Source of the DNA: QHXM01 sp032160705
GTDB taxonomy: Bacteria; Acidobacteriota; Blastocatellia; Pyrinomonadales; Pyrinomonadaceae
DNA length: 64,000 nt
Assembly (NCBI GenBank): GCA_032160705.1
Contig: JAVHVE010000037.1
Location: forward strand, 62,001 to 126,000
Direction of reading: 5' to 3'
The notes under the pieces are model-generated. The model worked only from the letters and a program-made list of their open reading frames with translations. It made no database searches and was not told the origin of the DNA. The translations under genes were made by a program, and so were the position numbers. Every line of letters begins with the position of its first letter. The stretch's first letter is position 1. Shown piece by piece: positions 26,816 to 37,746 of the stretch.

Positions 26816-27133
26816 AAGAAGGCAAAAGTAAAAAGGTAAAAGGCAAAAGGTAGGCGGGAAACCACTTTTTAATTAAATGTGGCTTCAGCCTCACTTTTTA
26901 CTTTTACCTTTTTACTTTCCTTCCATCTGTCTACAAATGTACACATCTAATATCCGTTTAGTTAGCTCTTGTGGACACTCCGGGCTCAATCTGCATGTCG
27001 CGCAATTTGTGACAATGCCCTGGAAAGCTATACGCTCCGCGGTTTTCCTCAAGGAAGCGCGCCTCGCGGCGTTTCCTTAAAAGCGCGGTATGAGCTTTGC
27101 AATCAATTCACAACAAGCAAGGAGAACATCAAG
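26816..27133. repeat. Low-complexity palindrome (26816-26925) and leader of the lone receiver gene
   Basis: Bases 26816-26925 are an AAAAGTAAAAAGGTAAAAGG-type arm, a core with TTTTTAATTAAATG, and the complementary arm. This is the sister of the 3534-3640 copy. Bases 26926-27133 are a leader with no convincing coding frame; a Shine-Dalgarno-like AGGAGA (near 27119-27124) precedes the ATG at 27134. Confidence 0.65.
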
Positions 27134-27520
27134 ATGAAGCCCAGAGTCTTGATCGTAGATGACGATGCAGCCATCACGCAGCAACTGTTTTGGACGCTGT
27201 GCGATGAGTATGAGGTGATGACGGCGAATGATCTGGCGTCAGCCGTGCGCCGTGCGACCATCTACGAACCGGCGGTCTCGATTCTTGATTTACACCTGCC
27301 GCCCGTCACCAGTTCACCGGAGGTGGGCTTGAGGATTCTCGGATATTTGAAAGATCGTCTCCCGCATTCAAAGGTGCTGGTGATTAGTTCTGCCGCCGAC
27401 GAAGAGATGCGGGTTGCCTGTTTCGCTAACGGCGCGGATGAATTTCTGGACAAGCCTTTCGAGATTGAGCAATTGCTTGCAGTCATGCGGCGGATCGCGC
27501 CTGAGCACGTCTACAGTTGA
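27134..27520 (+). CDS. Single-domain response regulator
   Basis: 128 residues from ATG 27134. It is a complete receiver: acidic VDDDAAITQQ, phospho-Asp in VSILDLHLPP, the Thr/Ser switch (VLVISSAAD) and Lys in FLDKPFEIEQ. There is no output domain, so it probably works as a phosphate shuttle or by protein contact. The DLHLPP-SPEVGL insertion matches the one in the adjacent sigma-54 regulator, so the two receivers are probably related and may share the upstream kinase. An inverted repeat (27538-27546 with 27568-27576) follows the stop. Confidence 0.9.
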   Translation: MKPRVLIVDDDAAITQQLFWTLCDEYEVMTANDLASAVRRATIYEPAVSILDLHLPPVTSSPEVGLRILGYLKDRLPHSKVLVISSAADEEMRVACFANGADEFLDKPFEIEQLLAVMRRIAPEHVYS

Positions 27521-27659
27521 TTGAAAATTTTTCCGACGCGGGCGCAAGCCGTAGGATTGTCAACGCCTGCGCCCGCAAGCGCCGGATGTTAAAGCGCAAT
27601 TCGTTTTATGGATGTGCGTCGTGTAGCGCAGAAATCTAGCGCCATTCGGCGCAAGAGAA

Positions 27660-27856
27660 AAAGGGAAGCCGGGCGATTTCCTCACCAGCCGCCCGGCTCC
27701 CGGTGGTTCTTTACAAAATTGATTTTTCGGCCACTCGCCCCATTTGAGAGGCCGTGAAGCGCACCGCGCCATGTGGATCCCCTCCCGCAGCGCGGAGCCG
27801 AGAAGCCCCTGCTCCCATTTGACTCATACCCTGAGTCGCAGGGGCTTCAATTTTGT
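27660..27856. ncRNA. Candidate structured RNA with repeated CCCATTTGA motif
   Basis: Three stems without a coding frame. Stem 1 is AGCCGGGCG (27667-27675) with its complement (about 27690-27698). Stem 2 is CGGCC (27728-27732) with GGCCG (27750-27754) plus CTC/GAG, loop GCCCCATTT. Stem 3 is an 11-bp helix (27802-27812 with 27838-27848) and inner GACTCA/TGAGTC, leaving TCCCATTT bulged out. The last stem is followed by AATTTTGT on the plus strand; the first is followed by TTCCCTTTTT on the minus strand. The strand is therefore undecided. The same word, CCCATTTGA, is exposed twice. Confidence 0.4.
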
Positions 27857-27857
27857 C

Positions 27858-27995
27858 CAGAAGACAGAACACAGAAGACAGGAGACAGGAGAAGAGAAAA
27901 TCTGTAAACGTGGTTCTCCGCCTTATCATTCTGACTTCTGACTCCTGAATTCTGTATTCTGCTTTTACTGTCTCCTGTCTTCTGACTCCTGCTTT
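27858..27995. repeat. Low-complexity palindrome, CAGAAGACAGGAG family
   Basis: Arms AGAAGACAGAACACAGAAG and CTGTCTTCTGACTCCTG enclose AAAATCTGTAAACGTGGTTC and TCTCCGCCTTATCATTCTG, the shared core of the family. It lies immediately upstream of sbcD. Confidence 0.8.
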
Positions 27996-28016
27996 TCTGG
28001 CGTATAATGCCTCTAT

Positions 28017-29384
28017 ATGAGATTCCTGCATCTGGCAGACGTCCATCTGGGTTGTCGTCGCTATCATCTGGAAGAGCGCACAAAGGATTTTTTCCGTGCC
28101 TGGTATGACGTGATTACCAATCACGCCATTCCGAACCGCGTTGATTTCATGCTCATCGCGGGTGATTTCTTCGACCGCCGGAACATTGACCCGCAGGCGA
28201 TGAATCACGCGATTGCCGGTCTTGAATTGTTGAAGGAGGCGGGCATCCCCGTAGTCGTCATCGAAGGCAATCACGATCAGCGCGACGCCGTCTCGGATCA
28301 TAGCTGGATGCGCTCGCTCTCAGGCTGGGGATACATCAAGCTGCTTGAGCCCGTGCGCGACGCGGAAGGCCACCTCGCGCTTGTGCCCTGGAACGAAGAG
28401 GAACGCGCAGGCTCTTACATAGACATCGCCGGTGCGCGCATCTTCGGCTCACACTGGTACGGGGCGTCTGCGACCGCCGCGATTCCAATCCTGGCAGACG
28501 CGCTCAGGGGCGCGCACTCGGAAGGACGCTTCAACATCCTGATGCTGCATACGGATGTCGAAGGTCAGACGGCGCGCCCGATTCCTGCCGTGCCGGTGGC
28601 GAAGCTGAAAGAGTTGAAGCAACTAATCAATTATGTCGCGCTCGGCCACACGCACAAGCGTTTCGATCTGGACGGCTGGGCTTTCAATCCGGGGTCGCTC
28701 GAACCCACTTCGATTGATGAGTATAAAGAGGAGCGCGGCGTCTTTCTGGTCGAAGTGGATGAGCAGCACGCCGTCACGGCCAAGCACATCACGGAATATG
28801 TGCAGCGCCCGTTCCAGCGTCTCTCGTTCGACGTTTCGGGGGCGGAGGATGCGGAGGTAGTTTACGCAGGCGTGATGGCTCTCATCGAGCGAGAAGCGCG
28901 CAAGCACGATGCAAGTCTGGATCAGCCTGCGCCGATTATCGAAATCACTTTGCGCGGGCAGCTCGGCTTCAAGAATTCGCTGCTTCAGATCAATCGCATG
29001 AGGGATGAAGCGCGCGAGAAAACGGGTGCGCTCCACGTCATGCTTCGTAATCAGAGCGTGCCTGTCGAATATGCCGTCGCCGCCGGAATGGACGCGCAAG
29101 CCCCGCGTCACGAGCGCGAGCGCCGCATCATCGAAGACCTCATCGCGCGCAACAACCGCTACAAGGGGCGCGCCCGCGAGATAGCCGAACTCGTCATCGA
29201 AACCAAGAAGCAGGCCCTCGGCAACGAACCACCCGACAAGATTCTCGAACTCATCGCGCAAAAACTCGATCAAAGCATCGCCACAGAGAAAGCTGCAACA
29301 ATCGAGCAGGAACACGCGCCGACCGCCGCCGCGTTGAGCGCCATCGAACGCAACGCCCAAACTGCCGTGACAGGTGACAGGTGA
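28017..29384 (+). CDS. sbcD: Exonuclease SbcD / Mre11-like metallophosphoesterase
   Basis: 455 residues. It has the Mre11/SbcD metal-binding motifs in order: LADVHLG, IAGDFFDRR, VIEGNHDQRD, MLHTDVEG and ALGHTHKRF. It is expected to process DNA ends and hairpins with an SbcC/Rad50 ATPase partner, but no sbcC is adjacent. That is notable given the many long palindromes here, which are SbcCD substrates. The C-terminal part (about 300-440) is helical. The last codons (VTGDR) fall in a GTGACAGGTGACAGG repeat, so the end of the protein is repeat-derived. Confidence 0.88.
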   Translation: MRFLHLADVHLGCRRYHLEERTKDFFRAWYDVITNHAIPNRVDFMLIAGDFFDRRNIDPQAMNHAIAGLELLKEAGIPVVVIEGNHDQRDAVSDHSWMRSLSGWGYIKLLEPVRDAEGHLALVPWNEEERAGSYIDIAGARIFGSHWYGASATAAIPILADALRGAHSEGRFNILMLHTDVEGQTARPIPAVPVAKLKELKQLINYVALGHTHKRFDLDGWAFNPGSLEPTSIDEYKEERGVFLVEVDEQHAVTAKHITEYVQRPFQRLSFDVSGAEDAEVVYAGVMALIEREARKHDASLDQPAPIIEITLRGQLGFKNSLLQINRMRDEAREKTGALHVMLRNQSVPVEYAVAAGMDAQAPRHERERRIIEDLIARNNRYKGRAREIAELVIETKKQALGNEPPDKILELIAQKLDQSIATEKAATIEQEHAPTAAALSAIERNAQTAVTGDR

Positions 29385-29432
29385 CAAGAAAAAGCATTTC
29401 TCCTGTCACTTGTCACTTGTCACTTGTCACGG
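29366..29432. repeat. Low-complexity palindrome, GTGACAGGTGACA family
   Basis: GTGACAGGTGACAGGTGACAA on the left and TTGTCACTTGTCACTTGTCAC on the right form a hairpin. It overlaps the last codons of sbcD. A second copy is at 37674-37746. Confidence 0.8.
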
Positions 29433-29441
29433 CTCTTATCC

Positions 29442-30143
29442 ATGAGTGAACCTTCAGACAAGCTGCACGGTACGCGCGAGTTGCCGCTCTTCCCGCTGCC
29501 CATCGTGCTTTTTCCGGGCGTGCCTTTGCCGCTCCACATTTTCGAGCCGCGCTACCAGCGGCTGCTGGCCGACGTTCGCGCGAGTGATAGCCTGTTCGGA
29601 CTCTCCTTTTTCGATGCGACCGAATCTGCGGAAGACTCCCCGGCAATCGGACACGTCGGCTGCGTTGCGGAGGTGACGGAGGTGCAGCCTCTGCCTGACA
29701 GCCGCTCCAACATTCTCACCATCGGATTGATTCGCTATCGCCTGGACGCTTACGTGGATCACGGCGATCCGTATCTGGTCGGGCGTGTCCAGTTCTTTGA
29801 AGACGAAGAGGAAGATGCGGAGTTTCTTGACCAACGCGCTGCGGAAGTTTCCAAACTGTTCATGCGAATCGCTCGCGCCGTGCGGATTATCAACGACGAG
29901 CGCGCCAGCCTGCCGGACTTGCCCCCGACCGAACCCGAACGCCTCTCTTTCCTCGTCGCTGCGGCAATGGAACTGGACACGGAAGTTAAGCTTGAGTTGC
30001 TTGAGCTGCGCTCCACTGCCGAGAGATTGAAGCGACTGCGCGACCTGCTGGCGCGCGCCGTCTCGAACTACGAAGAGCGCGCACGCATTCACGGCATCTC
30101 AAAAGGCAACGGGCACGGCGGCAAAAAAATTGACCTCGAATGA
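29442..30143 (+). CDS. LON N-terminal (substrate-binding) domain protein
   Basis: 233 residues from ATG 29442. An isolated PF02190-type domain: RELPLFPLPIVLFPGVPLP, LHIFEPRYQRLLADV, GCVAEVTEVQPLPDSRSNI, followed by a helical tail to the C-terminus. No ATPase or protease domain is present. Such stand-alone LON domains are common and little studied; they may recognise substrates or ligands. Its stop overlaps the moaD-moaE start by 4 bp (ATGA), so the two are translated together. Confidence 0.9.
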   Translation: MSEPSDKLHGTRELPLFPLPIVLFPGVPLPLHIFEPRYQRLLADVRASDSLFGLSFFDATESAEDSPAIGHVGCVAEVTEVQPLPDSRSNILTIGLIRYRLDAYVDHGDPYLVGRVQFFEDEEEDAEFLDQRAAEVSKLFMRIARAVRIINDERASLPDLPPTEPERLSFLVAAAMELDTEVKLELLELRSTAERLKRLRDLLARAVSNYEERARIHGISKGNGHGGKKIDLE

Positions 30144-30931
30144 CCACCATCAACACCACGCTCGAACAAACCGGAAGAGAGGGAGAGGGGCACATCCACG
30201 TCCGCGTCCTCTTCTTCGGCGCGGCGCGCGAGATTGCGGGGCGCGATGAAATATCTTTGACCTTGAATGCGCCCGCCAGCGCACAGAGCGCCTTTGAAGA
30301 GATATTGTCGAGCTATCCAGAGTTGCGGCGGTTCGGACGCTCGCTCTTGCTCGCAGTCAATCAGGAATACGCGCGTGATGATCGGGAAGTGCGTTCAGGC
30401 GACGAGCTTGCCATTTTCCCTCCCGTCAGCGGCGGCGCGGAAACAGAGCATGCAACTGACAAGGCCGACCGCGATTTCTTTGAGCTAACGACCGAGCCAA
30501 TTGATGTTGGTGCTGTCGCACGCAAGGTAATCCCGCCTGAGTGCGGAGCGACAGTGACGCTCGACGGCTACGTGCGCGAATGGACGCGCGGTCGCCGGAC
30601 GCTCTATCTTATCTATGAAGCCTACCAGCCGATGGCTTTGAGCGAAATGCGACGCCTGGGACGCGAGGCGCATGCTGCATTCGAGATCGCGCATATCGGC
30701 ATCGTTCACCGCACGGGTCGCCTTGAGATTGGCGAAACCAGCGTCTGTATCGCCGTCAGCGCGCCGCATCGCCGCGCCGCGTTCGAGGCGTGCGAGTGGG
30801 CAATACGCGAACTCAAGCGAAGAGTGCCAATCTGGAAGAAAGAGTTTTATGAGGACGGCGAAGTCTGGGTCGAAGGCGAAGGCGCGCCGGAAGAACTATC
30901 CACGAAGACACACGAAACGACACGAATTTAG
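30140..30931 (+). CDS. MoaD-MoaE fusion (molybdopterin synthase)
   Basis: 263 residues. Residues about 20-99 are MoaD (VRVLFFGAAREIAGRDEI ... AIFPPVSGG), and residues about 112-250 are MoaE (VTLDGYVREWTRGRR, YEAYQPMALSEMRRL, HRTGRLEIGETSV, RVPIWKKEFYEDG with the catalytic Lys). Together they convert precursor Z (cPMP) to molybdopterin. The MoaD Gly-Gly (98-99), which must be free at a C-terminus to carry the thiocarboxylate, is followed here by AETEHATDK. Cleavage after Gly-Gly is therefore expected, as reported for mycobacterial MoaX. The last codons (THETTRI) lie in an inverted repeat. No other moa genes are near. Confidence 0.93.
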   Translation: MTTINTTLEQTGREGEGHIHVRVLFFGAAREIAGRDEISLTLNAPASAQSAFEEILSSYPELRRFGRSLLLAVNQEYARDDREVRSGDELAIFPPVSGGAETEHATDKADRDFFELTTEPIDVGAVARKVIPPECGATVTLDGYVREWTRGRRTLYLIYEAYQPMALSEMRRLGREAHAAFEIAHIGIVHRTGRLEIGETSVCIAVSAPHRRAAFEACEWAIRELKRRVPIWKKEFYEDGEVWVEGEGAPEELSTKTHETTRI

Positions 30932-30971
30932 GTGATTATTTTTCGTGTCGTTTCGTGTGCCTTCGTGGTTT
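30899..30971. repeat. Long inverted repeat spanning the moaDE stop codon
   Basis: CCACGAAGACACACGAAACG (about 30900-30919) and its near-complement CGTTTCGTGTGCCTTCGTGG (about 30950-30969) form a hairpin of about 27 bp with one mismatch. The left arm is coding (end of moaDE). Confidence 0.8.
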
Positions 30972-30990
30972 ACTTCTTGTTGAGACAGAC

Positions 30991-31036
30991 AAAAGCGGCG
31001 AGCGAGAGGCCATCAGCCTTTCACTCGCCGCTCTTG
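30991..31036. terminator. Terminator-like hairpin between convergent moaDE and gyrA
   Basis: AGCGGCGAG (30994-31002) pairs with CTCGCCGCT (31024-31032), with an inner AGGC/GCCT helix. It is flanked by AAAA on the left, giving a T-tract on the minus strand downstream of gyrA, and by CTTGTGTT on the right. Confidence 0.7.
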
Positions 31037-31061
31037 TGTTGAGATGGTCTGCTCGCGTGAC

Positions 31062-33632
<2,571 letters not shown>

Positions 33633-33985
33633 TCAATAGACCTTTCCGGTACAATCCGCGCTCTATTCCGGTCTTTCAAAAGCCAGTCTACAGCGGCAAA
33701 CCTATGGCTTGCTTGCGCAACTATAAAAGATGCGGCGGCGCGACTTTTATCTCATCATTTCGAGGTTTCCGGTACTTGACTAACAGCTTACGGAAGCGCG
33801 AGTTTGAAGTACGAGATATTGTACCCGGAAAAGGGCATTTTAGCAATCGCCGGGACGGCTAAAAAGCCAATAAAAATAAGGGCTTTAGCGCATTTCCGAA
33901 GGGCTTGAGCGGGTTTTCGGTGGACGCAATATTTAGGGCTTCAACGGGCGAGTTTTAAGGGCTAAAGGGTACGCCAAAACCGAGG
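33633..33985. other. Intergenic region between divergent gyrA and PilZ genes
   Basis: 353 bp with no coding frame that resembles a protein. It must hold the promoters of both genes; no box close to consensus stands out. The part at 33840-33960 repeats the word GGGCTT(C/T)A several times (ATAAGGGCTTTAG, GAAGGGCTTGAG, TTAGGGCTTCAA), with no further structure seen. Confidence 0.5.
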
Positions 33986-34738
33986 ATGAAATTCGACGGA
34001 AAATCGCGGCGGATGCGTGAGCGGCTGGAGCTGAGCCTCCCCGTGCGTGTGTTTGGCCGCGAAAGCCTCGATCACGACTGGGTGGAGAAGTCGCGGCTGA
34101 TTGACGTGACGCCGTTCGGGGCACGCCTGACCATCTCTCGGCCGACAGAGCGGGGGCGTCTGCTCCACCTGACGATGCCAATGCCGCGCCAGTTGCGCTG
34201 CTTCGATCACGTCGAGGATCAGTATCGCGTCTGGGCGTTGGTACGCAATATCAAGATGCTGGAAGCGGTGGGCGCAGGGCCTCTGCGCTACGAGGTTGGC
34301 GTCGCCTTCATTGGCAAGCATCCGCCTCAAAGTTTTGAACTAGACCCGACCACCCGTTATGAGGTCGCGGCTTCGGTGACAGAGAGCGGCTTGTGGGATA
34401 TCTCCGAGCAGGAGCAGGCGGCGAGGCACGTTCCGACGGATGACCCGCGACCCGAAACGCGCCACAATATTCCCATTGAAGTGATTGTCGAGGCGCTGGA
34501 TGAAAATGGGAAGGTTTCGACCAGCGAGACGACTGTGACGGAAAACATCAGCCGGCGCGGCGCGGCAGTCTTTACATCATTGGATGTCACGCGCGGGCGT
34601 TTCGTGCGGGTGACAAGCGCGCAATACCGGATTTCCGTGATCGCAGCCGTGCGTGCGCGCCGCACGGGAGACAACGGCATTCCGCGCCTCCACCTTGAGT
34701 TCGTAGATAAGCAGTGGCCGCTCGAAGGCTTCGAATAG
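33986..34738 (+). CDS. PilZ-like domain protein (two domains)
   Basis: 250 residues, cytoplasmic. The first beta-barrel at about 8-120 has RMRERLELSLPVRVFG, SRLIDVTPFGARLTI and YEVGVAFIG. The second at about 150-245 has RHNIPIEVIVEALDENG, TVTENISRRGAAVFTS and GIPRLHLEFVD. Both look like PilZ folds, which often bind cyclic di-GMP through RxxxR and DxSxxG motifs. In copy 1 the motif reads RMRER / DVTPFG and in copy 2 RHN / ENISRRG, so ligand binding may be weakened. It leads a small cluster with the zinc-ribbon and acyltransferase genes. Confidence 0.8.
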   Translation: MKFDGKSRRMRERLELSLPVRVFGRESLDHDWVEKSRLIDVTPFGARLTISRPTERGRLLHLTMPMPRQLRCFDHVEDQYRVWALVRNIKMLEAVGAGPLRYEVGVAFIGKHPPQSFELDPTTRYEVAASVTESGLWDISEQEQAARHVPTDDPRPETRHNIPIEVIVEALDENGKVSTSETTVTENISRRGAAVFTSLDVTRGRFVRVTSAQYRISVIAAVRARRTGDNGIPRLHLEFVDKQWPLEGFE

Positions 34739-34739
34739 G

Positions 34740-34973
34740 ATGAAGCGAACAAGAAGCCGGATTCTGATTCCGCGCGACGTGCTGCTCGTGGAGATTGAGC
34801 GGCGCTGTCAGGACGCTCAATGCAATGCGAGAACGCGCATCGGGTTAACGAAAGATGAAGCGCGCGTCTACGGCGGCTTTGAATGCGAACGTTGCGGGCA
34901 ATCCTGGGATGACCTGTTGACTGAGCGCGATGTGCCTGAATGGTGGGAAGAGTTAGCGAGCACTGATTTGTAA
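34740..34973 (+). CDS. Small zinc-ribbon-like hypothetical protein
   Basis: 77 residues, starting just after the PilZ gene stop, so probably co-transcribed. It has a Cys pair in RRCQDAQCNART and CxxC in FECERCGQSWDDLL, which could form one zinc site. A similar short protein is often annotated only as hypothetical. No further function can be given. Confidence 0.7.
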   Translation: MKRTRSRILIPRDVLLVEIERRCQDAQCNARTRIGLTKDEARVYGGFECERCGQSWDDLLTERDVPEWWEELASTDL

Positions 34974-35088
34974 ACCGTTCGAGGAAATCATCACGATGCG
35001 CCGGATGAATCGAGCGAGGTTGTGACAAGGATGAGTGAGAGTTACCGGCGCACCGGAACGCGCAGGTGACTGAGGAAGAGGATTCGTT

Positions 35089-35769
35089 TTGAGCGAGAGC
35101 AGTCAGAGTATGGCACCACGCAAGCGGGCGGACGAATCGCAGTCGAAGCCGTTTGTCTTGCCTCTGTGGGCGATCAACGTCATCCGTCGCACTTTGCACG
35201 CGTTTTCCAGACTGTTCTGGCGTGTGAGCTACAAAGGCTTGGAGAACATGCCGCATACCGGCGGCGTCATTATCGCTTCCAATCACCAGACTTACATTGA
35301 CCCGATCTGGATGTCGCTCCCGTTCAGGCGAGAGATTCGCTACCTCGCCTGGAGCGAGAGCTTCGGCTGGCCTGTGATCGGGAAGGTCATCAGGTGGTTG
35401 GGCGCGTGGCCGATTCAGATTAAGAAGGCGGACCGAACGGCGATTCGTCGCTCCAGGCAATGGCTGAAGGGCGGCGGCGCAATCGTCATTTTTCCCGAGG
35501 GCGGGCGGTGTCTGCCCGACGGCGAGTTGCTCAAGTTCGAGGCGGGCGCGGCTCGCATGGCGCTTGAAGCGAACGTCCCCATCCTACCCATCACGATTCG
35601 CGGCGGGCATCGCGTCTGGCCGAAGGGCTATCGCCTGCCGCATCTTGCCAAAGTCGAACTCATCTTTCATCCGCTTCAGCATGTCACGATGCAGGAGGGC
35701 GAAGACGCGCGCGCCTGCGCTCGCCGCGAGACAGACCAACTCGCCAAAACCATCGGAGCGGAATTATGA
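35089..35769 (+). CDS. plsC: 1-acyl-sn-glycerol-3-phosphate acyltransferase
   Basis: 226 residues with a TTG start (weakly supported; downstream ATG 35110 is possible). PlsC motifs in order: I is SNHQTYIDP (catalytic His and Asp, as NH-x4-D); II is GAWPIQIKKADR, with basic substrate-binding residues; III is IFPEGGR; IV is VPILPITI. It transfers an acyl chain to lysophosphatidic acid at the inner membrane to make phosphatidic acid. It ends at a long low-complexity palindrome that separates it from the convergent kinase gene. Confidence 0.9.
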   Translation: MSESSQSMAPRKRADESQSKPFVLPLWAINVIRRTLHAFSRLFWRVSYKGLENMPHTGGVIIASNHQTYIDPIWMSLPFRREIRYLAWSESFGWPVIGKVIRWLGAWPIQIKKADRTAIRRSRQWLKGGGAIVIFPEGGRCLPDGELLKFEAGAARMALEANVPILPITIRGGHRVWPKGYRLPHLAKVELIFHPLQHVTMQEGEDARACARRETDQLAKTIGAEL

Positions 35770-35883
35770 AGAGCAGGAGACAGAAGACAGAAGACAGGAG
35801 TCAGAAGGGATAAGGCGGAGAGCCACTGTCACAGATATTCTTTTCTCCTGTCTCCTGACTTCTGTCTTCTGTCTCCTGCTCTT
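35770..35883. repeat. Low-complexity palindrome, AGCAGGAGACAGAAGAC family
   Basis: Nearly perfect arms: GAAGAGCAGGAGACAGAAG on the left and CTTCTGTCTCCTGCTCTTC on the right. The core contains AAGGCGGAGAGCCACTGTC. It lies between convergent genes. Confidence 0.85.
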
Positions 35884-37526
35884 CACGGTTGCTTCCTCTG
35901 CTGGCGACGTTGTCTCTCTTTTTCCATCGCTTCGCGCTGCTTGATGAGTATGAGACGCCTTTGTTCGCGGGCGGCGCGTCTGGCTTCTTCACCGGCACGC
36001 CTTGCTTCCACAGCCGCACGCATGGCTTCCTCGAACTCGGGGCTCCCGGGAAGTGGAGCTTTGCGTACACGTCTTCCAGGTTCGGCTGTCTCATCAGGAT
36101 CGGGCGGGTCTGGCGGCTCATCTATTTCAACTTCCGGTGCGTTCTCACCTTTGCTAACGGGCTGCGAATTGCCCTTCTTGGTGTGTGGGTCTCCCTGACG
36201 AATAATGATGACCGGAGAGGTGGGAGTTGGCGAGCTTTCAGTTTTAGTCCCGGCGGCATCAGGGATGCTTTGATTATCCGTATTACTCGTTGGCGTTAAT
36301 GTCGGCGTGCTCTGAACACTCTCCTGATTTTGTGATGTGGTCGTTGTAGTGTTGCGCGTGAAAGTGTAGACGGCTGCGGCCACTGCGATGAGCACGACGG
36401 CGCTGGCCGCGATAGCGAAGAGGCGTGTGCGCGGTTGATTCTTCGCATTGGTCGGCTCGGCCTTCGCAACCTTAGTCACAACAGATTCAGGGTTGCTGGT
36501 CGAAGCATATGCGCTTACCGAAGGCGCGGAATTGAGAGCGGTCGCACCGGCAGCCACCTTCACCGTCCCGGTCTCTTCCGCAGTCTCGTCCACCTTAGTC
36601 GAAGGCGCGGCGGCGAACATCAACTGCGTGTCCTGCTCGTAGACGTTTGTTGACGGAACAGGCAAGGCGTTTGTGTCTCTGGCGACACTGTGGCCTTGAC
36701 GCGCCGCCTCGCGCAGCGCATCGCGCATCGCGGAGGCCGTCTGCGGGCGTTGCCCAGCGTTTTGCGCCATCGCTTTTGCGATGACTTCCGCGATCTCCGG
36801 CGTCACCTGCGCGTGAACTTCATTGGCCGGAAGCAGCGGGTCTGGATGACCGTTGAGCACGGCGGTCGCGCGTGTCAGTGCATCGGGCGGCGTCACGCCG
36901 GTAATCAGGTGATAGAGAGTCGCAGCCAATGAGTAAAGATCGCTGCGCGGGTCTGTGCCTGCGCCCTGAATCTGTTCGAGCGGGGCGTAGTTGCGCGAGT
37001 AGCCGAAGACGCTCTTCGTCGCCGTCACTTTCGTCTGCGCCGCAGACGTTCCCTTGGCCAGACCGAAATCCAGCAGGACGATGTGATTGCGCGGCGTCAG
37101 TTTCAAATTCTGCGGCTTGATGTCGCGATGGATGACGGGCAGCTCCTGCGTGTGCAGGTAGTCGAGCGCATCGAGCAATTGATCCGCCCACTTCAAGACC
37201 TCGGAGAGCGGAAACGCGCTGCCCCGCTCCCTGAGCTTCTCGGCCAGGTCGTCGCCCGCGATGTACTCCATCACGAGAAACTGTCCCTCTTCTTCGGTGA
37301 AATGGTCTGAGACGCGGGGCAGCGCCGGATGCCGCAGGTGGTTCAAGAGACGCGCCTCGCGCTCGAAAGCTTTACGCAAACCCGCATCGGTGAAGAAGGT
37401 CTCTTTCAATGCGACGGTGCTGCCGAAACGCTGGTCGGTCGCAATGTAAACCGCGCCCATCCCACCCTGCCCGATCTGATCCTGAACAAGGTAGCGATTT
37501 TGTAGAAGGGTGTTGGGCGCAATCAT
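35883..37526 (-). CDS. Membrane Ser/Thr protein kinase (PknB-like)
   Basis: 547 residues from ATG 37526, which has AAAGGAG six bases upstream. The kinase domain at about 12-265 has GQGGMGAVY (glycine loop), VALKE (ATP Lys), HRDIKPQNLKL (catalytic loop), DFGLAKG (Mg-binding) and the activation segment. A linker follows, then one membrane helix (about 370-392, AIAASAVVLIAVAAAVYTF), a Thr/Ser/Pro-rich extracellular part, and a C-terminal Arg/Glu-rich stretch likely to be a coiled coil. There are no PASTA repeats. It resembles the kinase part of the fusion gene at 61988 (TLLNNRYLIEHELGRGGMG). Substrates are unknown. Confidence 0.9.
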   Translation of the reverse strand: MIAPNTLLQNRYLVQDQIGQGGMGAVYIATDQRFGSTVALKETFFTDAGLRKAFEREARLLNHLRHPALPRVSDHFTEEEGQFLVMEYIAGDDLAEKLRERGSAFPLSEVLKWADQLLDALDYLHTQELPVIHRDIKPQNLKLTPRNHIVLLDFGLAKGTSAAQTKVTATKSVFGYSRNYAPLEQIQGAGTDPRSDLYSLAATLYHLITGVTPPDALTRATAVLNGHPDPLLPANEVHAQVTPEIAEVIAKAMAQNAGQRPQTASAMRDALREAARQGHSVARDTNALPVPSTNVYEQDTQLMFAAAPSTKVDETAEETGTVKVAAGATALNSAPSVSAYASTSNPESVVTKVAKAEPTNAKNQPRTRLFAIAASAVVLIAVAAAVYTFTRNTTTTTSQNQESVQSTPTLTPTSNTDNQSIPDAAGTKTESSPTPTSPVIIIRQGDPHTKKGNSQPVSKGENAPEVEIDEPPDPPDPDETAEPGRRVRKAPLPGSPEFEEAMRAAVEARRAGEEARRAAREQRRLILIKQREAMEKERQRRQQRKQP

Positions 37527-37673
37527 CAAAAACTCCTTTACGACTTAATTGTAGTTTTCGTTCGATGAAACACGGGCAAAGAACTTGTTCGCTGCCCCTA
37601 CAATTTTGCGACACGTCCAAGTATATCCCTACGAGCCTCTGAGTCGCCAATGCAGAGAAGCGCCGTAAAGCCG

Positions 37674-37746
37674 TGACGGGTGACAGGTGACAAGTGACAA
37701 GAGAAAGCTTGTTCTTTCTTGTCACCTGTCACTTGTCACCCGTCAC
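37674..37746. repeat. Low-complexity palindrome, GTGACAGGTGAC family
   Basis: GTGACGGGTGACAGGTGACA pairs with TGTCACTTGTCACCCGTCAC. The right arm reaches the stop codon of the SuhB-like gene. The other copy is at 29366-29432. Confidence 0.85.

Noticed and set aside
27711..28301. 196-codon minus-strand frame upstream of and into sbcD
   Set aside because: Runs through the palindromic repeat and the start of sbcD; a shadow of those sequences.
34357..35460. Minus-strand frame of 367 codons over the PilZ, zinc-ribbon and plsC genes
   Set aside because: Antisense to three supported genes, with no family pattern.
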